Below, in pieces: positions 51,061 to 63,970 of a stretch of DNA of 64,000 bases (positions within the stretch are counted from its first letter, which is position 1; the number at the start of each line of letters is the position of its first letter). The translations under genes were made by a program, and so were the position numbers. The notes under the pieces were generated by a model. That model was not told where the DNA came from. It did not search any database and worked only from the letters and a program-made list of their open reading frames with translations. The DNA comes from Dysidea avara (lineage: Eukaryota > Porifera > Demospongiae > Dictyoceratida > Dysideidae), in contig NC_089274.1 of assembly GCF_963678975.1 (NCBI RefSeq), positions 2,654,001 to 2,718,000 on the forward strand, written 5' to 3'.

Positions 51061-54000
51061 CTAATGGCACGCCCATCCACCACATTTTAACTCTATACTA
51101 ATAAGTTTTCCTATGCATATACCTATACACTAGAAAAACAGAGCAGTCAGGTGCGTGCATGCCGACGAGGGTGGTGCATGAAGTATGTACAACTTTGTAG
51201 AATTTGAAAGCTGTCTGGCAAAGAGATGCTGTTCGGCTAGAGTTGGCCATCTTAGATGACAATTTTAATACTAGCTACACCTTGCTCATCATGTAATAAT
51301 AATAATAGATGTTGTTTGGCTAGAGTTGGTCATCCTAGATGGTTCAGCATGACAATTTACTAGCTACACCTTACTCATAATAATAAGTAAGGGAGAGAGT
51401 ATCCAGCTTCCAAAATAGCCTGTACAAATTCACTGTGTTAAGCTCAGTGAGTTTATCGTTGATCAATACTTCTCAATTCTCAGTGATCAGGGTACTGTTG
51501 ATTGGTACTTAGTAGATAAGGTGAAGGCTTTTTTCTGTGATCAGTGCACTTACTTGACTCAGTGATTTTCCTGGAATGTATTCCAGTCAGATATACTCTT
51601 TCCCTTACTGTGTATAGCGATTCTGGAATTCCGTAAATTTTGCATAACATTTTCTCCGTGAATCTTCCATTGGAGAGTTGGCACAATCATTTCGCTACCA
51701 TACGAGCGATTGATAAAAATGGGATCGTTTCTAGGGTTTCTGGGGGCAAGGAATATGATGGTGCAGTTAGTTTCCTGCTATAAATATGTTTGTGTGGAGT
51801 TTTATGCCAATTATAAGATTATTTTGCAATATAGCCACCACAATGTTATGTTATTTTTGCAAGAAACGACCCAGCACATGTTAGTTACACCAAGGTGAGC
51901 ATTTTTGTCCATGTAGTTTTCAATATTACTATGCTAAAAGTCAGCAAATTTGCACCACAAATGACTCATCTTTTTGATGTACCATTCTGGTAGCTGTCAA
52001 GGAGCTGTACATTAAGAGACAAAATAATCATATAAGCAACTATAAATCATCAGTACAACTCCTTGCTTTGCATGCACATTGTATTTGTGAGTGGAGATTA
52101 CTGGAACAGAGTGGTTGCACTTCACCATGTGTATGTTGTTTTGCCATCCGCAAGATGCAAAATGCATGCAACTATTTAGTGGCTTTCTATGGAGGTGACC
52201 TTGATTCAGAGGGTTTTACAAGTAAGGTTACACTGTGGTCCATGTGTTAAGGTATTTATAACAGAAAACAGAAGTTAAAAATGTTATTGTAAAGCTAAGT
52301 TATAAGCATTTGTTCAATTGTGCCATTTTTGGGACTTTTTTCAATGGAAAGATACGGAGAAAATTTTGCCTATTTTAAAGGACAAAATTGCTTATAACTC
52401 CACCATCCTATAATGGATTTTTGAAAACTAAGTGTTTATGAGATCCTCAGGGAGTACTACACAAGGCTATGCCAAATAAAAATTATTTCCATTAATTTTA
52501 AAATTCTCCCGGAATCGCTACTGTGTATTATGAACTCTTGTTGCTATGAAGCTCGATAGACTGAGCAACTTGAGTTGGTGGGCCAACCGTGAGACATGAT
52601 CATGTTTGTGGTGTGCCTAGCTACCTGAGTGCAATTATTTCTGATCAAAAGTAAGACATTTTTAATACAGATGCTATATATGTCCTTCACACGCGCTGCA
52701 TTATCGATATTGGTAAAACTGATATCGATACTGAAAATATCGATACTGAAAATATCGATAAGATATTGTAGATATAGATAATTATCTATGTTGTAGACCT
52801 ACAATCCCACTATCAATGCATTATGCCTCATTTTTAAAATGGTAAACTTACTTTCACTATCTTTTCGTAAGGCCACCACGGCTCAGACGGGCCAATGCAA
52901 TCAACTCGGTCGGACGATTCAGTCGATCTCTAGATGAAAGATGAATGCATAACGAATAAAATTTGATGACTAGCTAGTTGTTAAATGATTAGCTACTAAC
53001 TATGCATGCATGCGTATAATTATATTATAACGTACGTACCAAACTCAGTTTAACAGTGTAGCCGGTTGGGACGTGCAGCTCAGTAGTGCACTGCTAACTA
53101 CGACGGTTTGTTGATTTCAGGACCAGGGACTTTCCATTACGGAGTTAGTTACGTCATAATTATAGTATTCTGGCTGCGACGCAGTGATGTGTTTGAGGGA
53201 TCATCGCTCTTCGAATCGCAGTCCATCATCATCGAATATTGATCTGCCGGCCTACTCCGAGGGTCGCTTGGAGTCTGGTGGCCTTGTTTGATTGCTGGTC
53301 TTTCCAGCTGTTCAGCACTTTAACACCAAGTGCTGAGGGTGGTGGCAAGGGCAGTCCATCTAGTCGTATTGGGCGCTTCGCTAAGCACGGCCATATGAGT
53401 AGATCCGTCCGAGTCTGCATTAGACTGCGAATGTTTACTATAGAGTAATGACGTGGTTAGTTATAGTCTTAGCAGATTGCCGCGCGCATTAATTGTGGGC
53501 ACCTTCCTTGGTTGCAGAGCCGAGGTAGCCGAGTCCATCCAACACTGCCGACTAGAGTGAAAGCATTATAGCTAGCTGTAGTTTGGCTGAGAAACGATCC
53601 AAAATGTGACTATATAGCATTACAGGGCTAGTCTATACTACATGTGTGTTTCACAGTGTTGGCATGGGTTGCACGGTAGGGTACCCGTCCAAGAGCGTTG
53701 CAAAAGTAGCTAGAGCACTCAGGCACTCAGTACTTTTATAGCAGCTAGTACACATGTTTGCATTGTGCAAATATTATGTCACCTAAGTCATAGATATAGT
53801 ATAATTGCATTAGCAGGGTATTTTTTGCACACAGGGCGTTTTACATAGCTACGTATAGGTACTTTAGAAGGGAATTTTTCATAGCATGCATCTTTTATAT
53901 TTACCATGTATAGTTGTGTTTGGAGTATGAACCAAGCCCACAACTATACATATATAAAGTATAGGGAAAGCAGGAATAAACACATCCATCAGTGTATGCA

Positions 54001-54163
54001 GTATTGCGAAAGACTATCTAGATAGCTTTTCACACATATGCAGTTGGTGACCAGTGTTCATCCAGTCTCAAGGGTGTTTTTACCACTATATAAATTGAGA
54101 CTGATTGACAACCTGAGTTGAGGCAGTGAGTCAGCTACACACAACCCATACATATGCATGCAT
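51061..54163. other. Spacer; CpG-richer patch near 53.1-53.6 kb
   Basis: Mostly AT-rich with no supported exon. 'Gatatcgatactgaaaatatcgatactgaaaatatcgata' forms a short tandem at about 52720-52765. About 53080-53560 is richer in CG dinucleotides and has ORFs in several frames (for example 53239-53448 plus). It could be a promoter or first exon, but no splice partner was found. Confidence 0.35.
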
Positions 54164-54263
54164 AGAGAGAGGTATCGTTGCTATACGCATCACAAATGGC
54201 CATGCAATTGCATGGCCAATTGCATGGCCATTTGTGATGCATATAGAAACGATACCTCTCTCT
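54164..54263. repeat. ~100-bp hairpin
   Basis: Arms of about 46 bp: gagagaggtatcgttgctat ... atggccatgcaattg and its near-perfect complement ending gaaacgatacctctctc. It is immediately followed by a (CT)n run (54283-54330) and a (CTTC)n run (about 54351-54380). Confidence 0.9.
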
Positions 54264-54283
54264 GAGTCTCTCTGTCTCTGTCT

Positions 54284-54332
<49 letters not shown>

Positions 54333-54425
54333 ACATGCACATGCACACTATCCTTCCTTCCTTCCTTCCTTCCTTCCTTCTATGTTACTTTCTTCTGGTC
54401 ACACAGTTTTTCTAATCAGGAAAGA

Positions 54426-54611
54426 ATGGCAGCAGCAAAAGTGGACAGTCATGCCACTGCATGGTTTACTGGCAGTGGTCATGGCACAGCCGCATGGAAC
54501 CATGCAGAGGATCTGTTAAACTCTGGCAGCATACAGACAATAGATGAATGGAATGGTCTAACCTATACAGTGTATATATGCATACAAGTTGTAAAATGTA
54601 CACTATCGTAG
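54426..54611 (+). CDS. Candidate first exon or relic, unknown
   Basis: From the ATG at 54426 the frame reads MAAAKVDSHATAWFTGSGHG, then NHAEDLLNSGSIQTIDEWNG, then becomes non-coding in character and stops at 54609-54611. Composition looks protein-like and differs from the microsatellite just upstream. No downstream exon with a good acceptor was found. It is not recognised, and could be a transposon-derived fragment. Confidence 0.3.
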   Translation: MAAAKVDSHATAWFTGSGHGTAAWNHAEDLLNSGSIQTIDEWNGLTYTVYICIQVVKCTLS

Positions 54612-57403
54612 AACTGTAGAAGAATTTGACTCAGGAGATTCCTTATCCTTGCAATTCAATATAAACCTGTTACTCCAACTTATATTGAAACAAACAGTTG
54701 AGCTGAGATATTATTTTGTATTCTTTTATAATAAGGAACAATATTACGTTGTATTGGTAATATTTCTTTGTCAACTGGAGAACAAGTGAGTGTGAGTGAG
54801 CCAAGTGGAGCATTTACATGGTAATCAAATGGTAACAGGTTTGATGACAAGTTGCCCCTTCCTTAATTGAGCAAGAAACTTTACTCACATTGCCCCAGTC
54901 TACCTACCTGTATATTAACAGTCAACTGGGAAAGCAGCCCACCCAGCTGTACCGTCAATGGGTAACTGGGGAAGCAAATACCTAGCAGTTTTAGGTCTTT
55001 GTGGAACTTCAGATTCCATGGTCTCTCTCTGTGAGACCTCCTGTGGGTTACTAGTCCTGCCCAGGAGGGTTTGTTTGAACAAGACTCAAGTGGTGCACAG
55101 GCATCCTAGTGCTGGTTCACTGCATGGGTGGCAATAACTGTGTTTCACATGACCACTGGAGGCTTTGCTTTGTGTTGCTTTGTGTCACCACTAGTGCACC
55201 ACTCTTGTACAGAATCCAGTTCCAATGGAAAAAAGTTCCAGTATACCTCTGTATGCTAAGTAAGTAAACCTCAGCAGATCATAAATTTACAAGACAAAAT
55301 ATGTACATGTGTGTGCAGGTGCGTGTGGACATACGTAGTATTACTGTGTGTATGTATAATTAACACACATAACAAAACTGTGAGAATAATTATACATTTA
55401 AAAATGCTTAGAGTGGATTGTTTATAGTGGCCAGTTGCAACTTTAATATTCCCACACCGTAGTGTCTTACATAAGTATAAAGATATCACAGAAAAGGTTT
55501 GGTAATTAAAGGTACACTGGAAACTTACCATCCTAGCTATTTACTAAGACATATTGAACTGATTATGTATACAATCAGCTAGCATGTTCTTTCATTTCAC
55601 TGAACTAAGATACATACATATATATATGTATATAGAAAGAGAGTAAAGTACAAATTTTTTTTACATGAGAGTGGTTTAGCTAATGGCTGCTGTAACTCCC
55701 ATTCAACACTCATACATGAAGTGTCTTTAATAGAATTAATGCTTTGATTGTCACAGTTCTAACTGCTCAGTAACCAAACTCAGAGTGATTTAAACTGAAC
55801 TGAGCCTTATTGATTAATCCTTATATATTTACACAGATTTCATTGTATAATGGTAAGTGCCAATACCAGTAAGTAGGTGTGTCATTTTCCCATAGCCCAT
55901 TATAACTTTTCTCATGAAATTCGCTTTTAAGCTTAGTGATGTGTTTGAATGCAGAAATGTGTATTTATCTGATCAGATAGAGAATCAAAAATGCTAATAA
56001 TGGCAAAATTACGCTGTAATAAATGAAGTGTGCTTTGCACACACACAAAAGTGTGCCCTGTGACACCAAAGTGTGCTGTTTTGGTGTCACAGGGAACACT
56101 TTTATGTGCAAAGTACACAAAAGTTGAGAGTGCATGGGAACTGAGAGGATCATGGGCTTCAATGCAAGTGTGCCTATAGTTATATCAAGAGTTAATAATA
56201 GTGGAGGGGAACTCTTGGTTATATTGATAACAGTTATAAAAGAACACCTGCATTTCATGCTAGCTGTATTTTGAATACCACCATATCACTGTGATATCTG
56301 TAATCTAGCTTGATAGCTACTTATGGGCTAGCTATCACCTTGAATCTTCTGTATACTTTAATTAATATCTTACATGTACATATGTAGCTACTGGGAGCAA
56401 TAAACAAAGTTTACAACTCTCATAGCAGCTGTAGGCGTTGTGTTTAATGGCTATAATTATTGATATGATTATTGATATTATTTGATTGCTGATCTTTATC
56501 ATTAAATTTAACAATACCATTGGTACTGATTTTGATGTTATTATTATTGATATACTTTAGTTAATGATATATATGCTATCGATAATTATTGATATTAACT
56601 TGCTATTACAAAGAATAACCACTAGTTCAGTGCCAATGCAGCTTCTCAGTATGTGTTTACTACTACCTTTTCATCTCTCAAGTTCCCCTTACCAGTTCTA
56701 CGAATAGATTTTATACATTTTATGGTCATGTGGTAAACTCATGTGACTGATGGTGATCTTAACAGGTAGCAGCCCACACTGCATTAAAATTGTTTATCCC
56801 ACATTCCACAGTTTGTTCATCCTACAATAAAGGCCCATCGTCTTAACAATCTTATCACATACAAATTTATACATTACTATACCCTTTATGCTGAGTGCTT
56901 GCATATAATTTTGATTGTTCAAGAGTTAACAATGTCACAGCTGCTCCAACAAAATATGATGATATTTAATTCTTCTTTATGAGTGTAGTACTCCACACAA
57001 CTAAAAGCATGTATGTAGCTAGACAAGACCTCCAACAAATTCAACTCTTTTAGCAGGTCACCACTTAAAATATGACTCACTTTTCTGTTGCTATATATAT
57101 ATATACAGGTTTTCCAGGAAACATATAACCACACATTAAATTTATATGGTGCCAAACTTCTTATGCAGCGCTAGCTTTGTGGCAACTTGTTTACTCAAAA
57201 AGAGCTATTAAAGTTAATGCATGAGGTAGATAGTTGCACAACCTTGCATGTTGGACCCCAGCACATGCAATTTAATTCACAAATGGTAAGGTTATACTGG
57301 CATGAATTTGAATACGGTAACATTCCTATTGCACCAGTCCTCGGTATGCATTAGCGTTGGAACGAATGTACAAATACATCCTCCAAAGCTTCTTTTGAAA
57401 ATG
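54612..57403. other. Spacer, no gene seen
   Basis: An inverted repeat of about 100 bp lies at about 56028-56125 (gtgtgctttgcacac ... gtgcaaagtacac). AT-rich 'attattgatat' blocks lie at about 56455-56600. No exon was found. Confidence 0.4.
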
Positions 57404-60400
57404 TTACCGAAGCTTCAAATCTTTGTTACAAAATGTCATGGTCATGTCAACAATTAATGAACACAATTGATGGTTACTAGGGTGTACACTGTAGTACAAA
57501 CTCCTACACTTTGTTATAGCTCCAGCACAACCATCATGGAAATGGAATCTACCATCATAAATAAAAGAACTTCCTATTGGAAATTCTGCCCTTATGTTGT
57601 TTGAATTATCTCTGAAAGCTGCTCACATATGAGCATGGAATGCAAACAGAAGTATTATATGGTCAGTGTGGTCAACTTCAAACTTACCCTCCCTTAAAAG
57701 AAATTCCCTGCATGATGTAATGCATTGTTTACTACGGTTTCCATGAAAAACAATTCATAATATTGTTAAGCAAAAATATCCACTAAGGATATAAAGTACA
57801 AAAATGCAAGCAGTGTGCTTGTATAATAATACAACAGTGATTATGTACACATAATCAAAATAAGAATAAAGCTCCTACAAAAAGCATTAAGTCTTTAAAT
57901 ATAAAGTTCTTAATACATGTACAATTAACTTTAGAAAAGTCATAATATTCTTGAGTTTAAATATAACTTAAGCCCAAAAAAACATAAAATATTATTACAA
58001 AAGGTTACTTACTGTTACTTTTTACTATTTGAGTATCATAGTGTGACGCTAAATGAAAGCAAATACATGTACCTGAATTAAAATCTTGTAGTGAAATCTT
58101 TTCTCCTGACTTAAGGTTGTCCTACACAAAGAGAGTAAATACAACATTATTATGCATATTTATGTGATAATATAGATACCTGTTTACATATGACACTATC
58201 AGGCTCAGGTAAGGTAGTGCTGGAACACTTTTCACCAAGCTGTTTGCCAGTAGATTCAATTTGTGGCAATATTGGCAGTATCCCAGTAATCACACTTGCA
58301 CCAGTTTCCTTCACCATGCATGCTGGGAGTTGGCATATTGTTCCAGGAACTGGTTGCATACAATATTGCTTCAGTGGCTGAGAACATGGCCGAGGAACTT
58401 GGTAAATGTCATCTTGAATTGTATCTTCTTGATTTGCTTGAACTGCACCATCAACTGCAAACATACAGGGAAATACAGTAAAACACAATAAGTAGATCCA
58501 CTACTAGCTAGAATCCTTCCTACTGAAAGATATAATGCCATAGAGCAAACCAATGTAAAATCAGACACAAATATTTGACAGTATGCACATAATTATAGAA
58601 ATCACCTCTGAACGTTTCAGTATCTTCAATGGTGCGGTACGCTAGCTCTGGCAGAAAACAACCATCCAGTGGTGATTTCATGGATGAATCTGCAGCATCA
58701 GTGGGTTCTACTGGGTCACTCTTTGCCTGTGGCAATAAAACATCTCAAGTGATAGCACTGTCATTACATATAAAATGTACTAACCTTATCCTTCTTGTAC
58801 AAAGGTGGTACAAAATTATCCATACCACATGTATTTCCCAGCTGAGAAACAAACTGCATGGGGCAATTTCTAGGGTCATCAAAAGAGCCTGGATCTGATT
58901 GGGACAGCATTGCTAGAGGCTCACTGTCTTGGTCGGCAGTAAGAAAGACCATTTCAATTAAGTTTTCCTGTTGCTGTAGTTGGTGTAAAGCAACAGGATC
59001 AATATCAGCTTCACCAGTCTGCAAAATATATATTAGTGGTAATGTATTAATATGTATGCCGTAATGGACATACATACCATGTCAAAGCCTAAGGCAGTGA
59101 GCCCATCAACCAAAGCTGGTACACTGCTGTATGCAACTATAACTGGAGCATCGTTGAAGGCATGTGTTTTAGGGTGAATACCCAATTGGGTAAGTTGATA
59201 CTTCCAATAGTTAATATGGTCATTAAATGCCAGCTCACGGGCATGCTGTTTATCACAAGAAGCATTTGTACTTTTCAGTGTCACTTTTATAACAACTGAC
59301 TGTCCTTCTATTTTGACACTCAACTGATATTGCTGGTTGGTTAGATAGAAAAATGTATCATTCTGCTTTCTGGTTCTGGTCTGTCCTGTAGTAGGAGTAT
59401 ACATATTTTCTAGCCGTCTATGATTAAAATGGTCTACTCTTGGATGCCTTTGTCTTCTTGTCTCATCTTGACTTAATGGTAGCTGGGGACAACTTTCTCC
59501 AACCTCCCCAACTGCACCACAAAACTTAAACGTTTCACACTGGAAGCTATGGTGATTAAAATGATAGGGATTGCTATTGAAAGCGACTTGATCATCTAAG
59601 GAATTTTGATACGTGTTTGGGTCACTTTGATTCAAATGGTTGAAACTGACAAACTGATTACCTACATCACATCATCAATGAACAAATACTTGTCATTACA
59701 AATGCTTACCACTATCAACACCACTTGAACCTTGTAAAGCTTGGCTCTCTTGATTAAGATGGTCATCTAAAATAAGCACAAATATTGATACAGTGCAAAC
59801 AGAATTGCTTGTGTACTTACCGCTGCTTGAATAATCATGGTTTTCACTACATTGACTATTAGGATGTTCAGACATGACTTGCCTTCCTTGACTCATTTGG
59901 CCAGCTTGGTCCAGCGGGTCTTGAAATAAGAAGAGAGTCAAGTTGATTATATACATCAACAGTAAGTAGCTAAATCTTACCATTTAAATTTTTTTCACTA
60001 CTAGGGTCAGTAGCTGCAAATTTCTTGTCACCAGTACTTACTGGCATTACTGTAGTAAATGTTGGGGGTTGGTGGTTGAATACATCATATAAGTCTCCTT
60101 TTACAAGGAGTGAGCATATCTCTTTCAAAGACTCTTCTGAATCACTGTATTTTTTAAGCTTTGGCATGAGAAATTTAGCAATGGATTTCTTAGTCCAACC
60201 ATCTTTTATACCCACAAAAGATTTTAGCTTCAAGAGGCTATCAACCAATATATCAATGGTGACATCATCAACATGGTCCGACTCATGTGCCAATGTTGAA
60301 ATGTCACCATGTTTAGTGTATTCCTTAATGGCATCCATTTCATCATACGTGTCCTTATGAATAACATTGGTACCAATACCAATGCTATGCTGTCTGCTTT

Positions 60401-60707
60401 TCCCCTGTTCAAGTGAAGACACATCTTGTGTTCTTTTTGATTGATTATATGTTTGGTTCCCATTTTCTCTCGAGACACTAGATAACTTTTCATTGAGTTC
60501 ATCTCTTTGAATACTTTCTTCAGCAGGTTTTAATTGTTTGTCATTTTCATGTTCACTGATATAGCCATTAACACTATGACTTATGGTGCCACCACATCTC
60601 GGCTCATCACTATGACTTCCAGTCATTGTTGTGAGGGAAAATTCTTCACCATTTTGACTCTTTCTACTAAGGCCATCTGATTCAAATCCATCTGGATTGT
60701 CGTCCAT
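57404..60707 (-). CDS. Nine-exon gene, soluble 806-aa protein of unknown family
   Basis: Exons: 60707-59981, 59919-59821, 59766-59710, 59661-59078, 59018-58785, 58726-58606, 58454-58180, 58121-58013 and 57618-57404. Every junction has GT/AG and the phases close exactly (2,421 nt, stop included). The ATG at 60707 is the first after an in-frame TGA. The N-terminal third is polar and Ser/Glu/Asn-rich, then a helical segment (LVDSLLKLKSFVGIKDGWTK) containing many Lys and Leu. Exons 2-3 encode short Gln/Ser-rich linkers. Exon 4 holds a folded-looking region (YQLSVKIEGQSVVIKVTLKS, then VIVAYSSVPALVDGLTALGF). The end is Cys-containing (CAGAITKCRSLYYSV). No signal peptide or membrane helix is seen, so it is probably intracellular. 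I do not recognise a domain. Introns are 41-79 bp except the last (394 bp). Confidence 0.75.
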
Positions 60708-61540
60708 GTTGTTCACTCCTATATGGCACGTTATGACAATTCAACCAAGCTGATGCAATAATAGTATAGCTATATACTCTGACACAATAGAGCATTCAGT
60801 AATGGAAAGAGTAATGATAATGATCATACCTTTATTCAGTTAACTAATTCAGTTAACTACTCAGCCTCCTACATACTTGGTGAGCTACATAGCCATGATT
60901 GTGCACTAGCTAGCTATAAACTATGCCAAGCCAAATGTATAGTGCATGCTTGTTGCAGAATTATACGCTTTCCGCCTTAGCCGAAAATATGACGGCAAGC
61001 TTCACCTAGCTACTAGTGATCAAACCACTTCAGCACGTACCACTAGGCATTACTTGTTAATGTAAGGACATTTTAAAGTTGATGTCAGTTTCATTATAAT
61101 TGAAAAATGCGCGTTGATCTCGCTCAACGTAGTCTCAGTCGCGCCTGCTGATGGCGCGTAAGACTATCACAAATGCTATCCCACTAGGGACCTGTAAGAA
61201 GGCTAAAGACCGTGAATACAGGGAGTGAGAAACATGTAACTGAAACGTTGAAGAGTGCAGAAAAAAATCCCACACCCACTGGTGACTTGATCACCTATGA
61301 CTTCACTTACTCAGTGTTTATCTGCCCGTAGTCAGAGATATCGCGTCACGTAAGCTCACTTTTACGCCCATTTCTTTTAGACTTTTAGAAAGTCAGAAAC
61401 TTGGACAAAAATGCTCGCAGAATGATTTCATCCCGGAAATCTTGTAAGTTGAGTATATGTACACAAGTAACCCTATATATCCCTTTAAAAAAAGTAGTCT
61501 CGCGTGCCAGACGGTGACGGTTTATTTGCCGCCCCCACAC
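60708..61540. other. Upstream region of the nine-exon gene; SINE-like copy
   Basis: This probably contains the promoter of the minus-strand gene at 60707. A SINE-like copy lies at about 61165-61300 (ctatcccactagggacctgt, then gaaacatgtaactgaaacg). No other gene was found. Confidence 0.45.
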
Positions 61541-61544
61541 AGAC

Positions 61545-62800
61545 TAGTACAGTCGATTGCACGTGCGTTTGAACATTTCGCAGTACGTGTTTGGCCTGCC
61601 TGCAAGGGATACGCAGTCACGAAAATAGAACTAAACAAGTTCTAATACCCAAAGGAAAGAATAGAAAGAGCTCCGTAAATCTTTTTCATTTCATTATAAA
61701 GTGTTATATAAAGGGAAAAAGCACAAAATACAGCTACAATACAAACTACTCTACAACTAAACTACAAGCACAATTAATTACAGCAGCGGTTTGGGGAAAG
61801 GAAAATCAGAGTCCTTACACTGCAAAGCCCAGTACCGTAAAATCATGCGGGCATTGTTCATCCATAAAGAAACTGAAAGTTGTTGTAACAAATGTTTATG
61901 AGCCTGTTTGGTTGACGCACCACTTCTGGCTGTGGTGCGTTCAGGAATGGTACGAAGGGTTTGAAGCACAAATGGTGACCAAACACCAAAAGTTTCTACA
62001 ACAAGTGGGACAAAGTCACACTCCGCCTCCTCTACAGCATCTTGATGTCTCTGGTCCTTGGCTAACTCACCAGCTGCAGCAGCTACCCCAGCACAAGAAG
62101 AAAAAGAAATGTGAGAAGGCTGGGTAGTGCTACGAACAGACACATCAAAATAAGCTGGATGACCATGCTGAAAATCAGGGTGGTACACATCACCTGGGCG
62201 AGAATTATCTTCATAAGAAACACGTTGTTCCTTCAAAGCTCCTGAGTGACTCTGGGACAAAGCATGACAAACAATGTCAACTAGAGCATCATGGCGACGA
62301 ATTCTCATAGGACCATGGGAGCATTCCAAAAGATGGTCACCAAATTGGTCAATGGAAGCAAGACACACACATAATGGGGAAAGTGGAAATAGAGGAATTC
62401 CGAGCCACAAACGAAGGCCAACAACAAACTCAGGGCCAGGAATAGCCAGAGCAAGGGAGACTTGAGGAATAGCTTTGAGCCATACACTGCTAGTACCAGA
62501 TGAGTGAGAGAGAGCAGTAAGTCGAGCACGGTTTCGGATGTTGAAAGAAGCAAATAGTTGGTCATACTGATTTTGATCTAACAGAGCCTGTAAGTCCTGC
62601 TGGGTATAGCAGAGGGAATAAAGATATCAGATGCAAACCTTTCAAAGGTAGTAGCTAACAGCATGTTCTTCATTTGGAAACACTAGATCATGAAAGTTCT
62701 GGGATAGAAGATGAATCTTTTGGTTCACCAGTGACCTTCAAGGGATGATTTTTGCCATACGCAATGTTCAAACGCACGTGCAATCGACTGTACAGTTTTC
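61545..62800. repeat. Inverted-repeat-bounded insert carrying a LINE fragment
   Basis: 'Gtacagtcgattgcacgtgc' (61549) recurs inverted as 'gcacgtgcaatcgactgtac' (about 62775-62794), and again directly at about 62973. The block between holds the LINE C-terminal fragment. The second flank (62973-63110) repeats 'ggcctgcct...agtcacg' and 'aacaagttc' in the order seen at 61590-61645. Confidence 0.55.
61778..62610 (-). pseudogene. C-terminal end of a LINE with restriction-like endonuclease
   Basis: The open minus-strand frame begins about YDQLFASFNIRNRARLTALS, runs through AIPGPEFVVGLRLWLGIP, then a Cys/His cluster (CVCLASIDQFGDHLLECSHG), then RRHDALVDIVCHAL, then RPGDVYHPDF and AYFDVSVRSTTQP, and ends SDFPFPKPLL. 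The RPGD...D...FDV arrangement fits the PD-(D/E)XK-type endonuclease at the C terminus of certain non-LTR retrotransposons (family knowledge). It is intact over ~270 codons but the RT region upstream is absent, so it is a truncated copy. Confidence 0.75.
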
Positions 62801-62960
62801 TTTCTTTTTTTAATAATAATGATTTTTTTTTATTCCGGCCCTAATGGCACTCCCATCCTCCCCGATCTCTAGCTAGAAGTTAAACCTAATTCAATTTATA
62901 AAAGACAAAAAGCAGAAAAAGCAGCTAAATCTACAGAGCCTATATACACAGACCTACAAA
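62800..62960. repeat. LINE 3'-tail-like relic
   Basis: 'Ccggccctaatggcactccc' after a T/A-rich run closely matches 'ccggctctaatggcacgccc' that follows the decayed LINE at 51050. It is probably a shared 3' tail. Confidence 0.4.
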
Positions 62961-63219
62961 AACACCGCATACGCAGTCGATTGCACGTGCGTAGTATGAA
63001 CATTGTGTACTGCGTGAATCCGTCTGGCCTGCCTAAAAGATCTACACAGTCACGCAAACAGCACTAGACAAGTTCAAACTTATAAAACAAAGAATAGCAA
63101 GTGTTTCGTAACACTTCAATTACACGTGTGAACAACACGGAATGATTTTTGCCATACGTAATGTTCAAACGCACAGGCAATCGACTGTACACAAGTAACT
63201 AAACGTTTACGCTATCATC

Positions 63220-63970
63220 AGGGGGTACTGCTACTGCTAATTGCACGAATCTTTAAAAATTGCGTGACGCATGCGTGTATGCGCACACAAGAATTAAAAA
63301 CGTTTTGTTTCACGGAACAAGTTGCTTACATTAGGAATCTTAGTGAGTCCCCGACATCAGCAACATGTTCCGTGAAACAAAATGTTCTTAAATCTTGTGT
63401 GCGCACACACGCATGCGTCACGCAATTTTTAAAGGTTCGTGCAATCAGCAGTACTGCGGTTTTCCAAGTTCTTGCAATGCAAAGCGTCATGCGCTAATAT
63501 TGTGTCAGTATGCGCAGTTCTTTAACTACACCTGTAATGTTCTGAGGCTGTCGATTTGTATGCGTAGGCATGCTTGAAGTCCTGTGAGTTGGTAACCGTC
63601 ACTGAAAATCCACTGTTCCACAACTGCGCACGTACATGCTTGTATAGCGCATGACGCTTTGCATTGCAAGAACTTGGAAAACTGCAGTACACGCAATTTT
63701 TAAAGATTGGTGCAATCTGCAGTATTGCTGATTGCACGAACCTTTAAAAATTGCGTGACGCATGCGTGTGTGCGCACACAAGATTTAAAAGCATTTTGCT
63801 TCACGGAACAGGCTGCTGATGTCGGGGACTAAGATTCCCAACTTAAGAAACTTGTTCCGTGAAACAAAACATTAAAGTATTTTGTGCGCATACACGCAAT
63901 TTTTAAAAATTTGTGCAATCAGCAGTACTGCGTCACGCAATTTTTAAAGATTCGCGCAATCAGCAGTAGG
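63220..63970. repeat. Paired foldback repeats at the window end
   Basis: Two hairpins of about 240 bp (about 63225-63460 and 63715-63960) have arms of the form gattgcacgaacctttaaaa, attgcgtgacgcatgcgtgt and cacggaaca..tgttccgtg. The second is in the same family, and the arms of one also pair with arms of the other. The spacer contains an inverted copy of 'cttgcaatgcaaagcgtcat' (about 63470-63490 versus 63650-63670). Confidence 0.85.

Noticed and set aside
54126-54611. 161-codon ORF including SLSLSLSL and LPSFLPSF runs
   Set aside because: The first part is microsatellite translation; only the part from 54426 looks protein-like.
57721-57880. Hydrophobic minus-strand frame (VYIITVVLLYKHTACIFVLY) between the last two exons of the nine-exon gene
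   Set aside because: The exons on either side (58013 and 57618) already match in phase, and the frame lacks a good donor.
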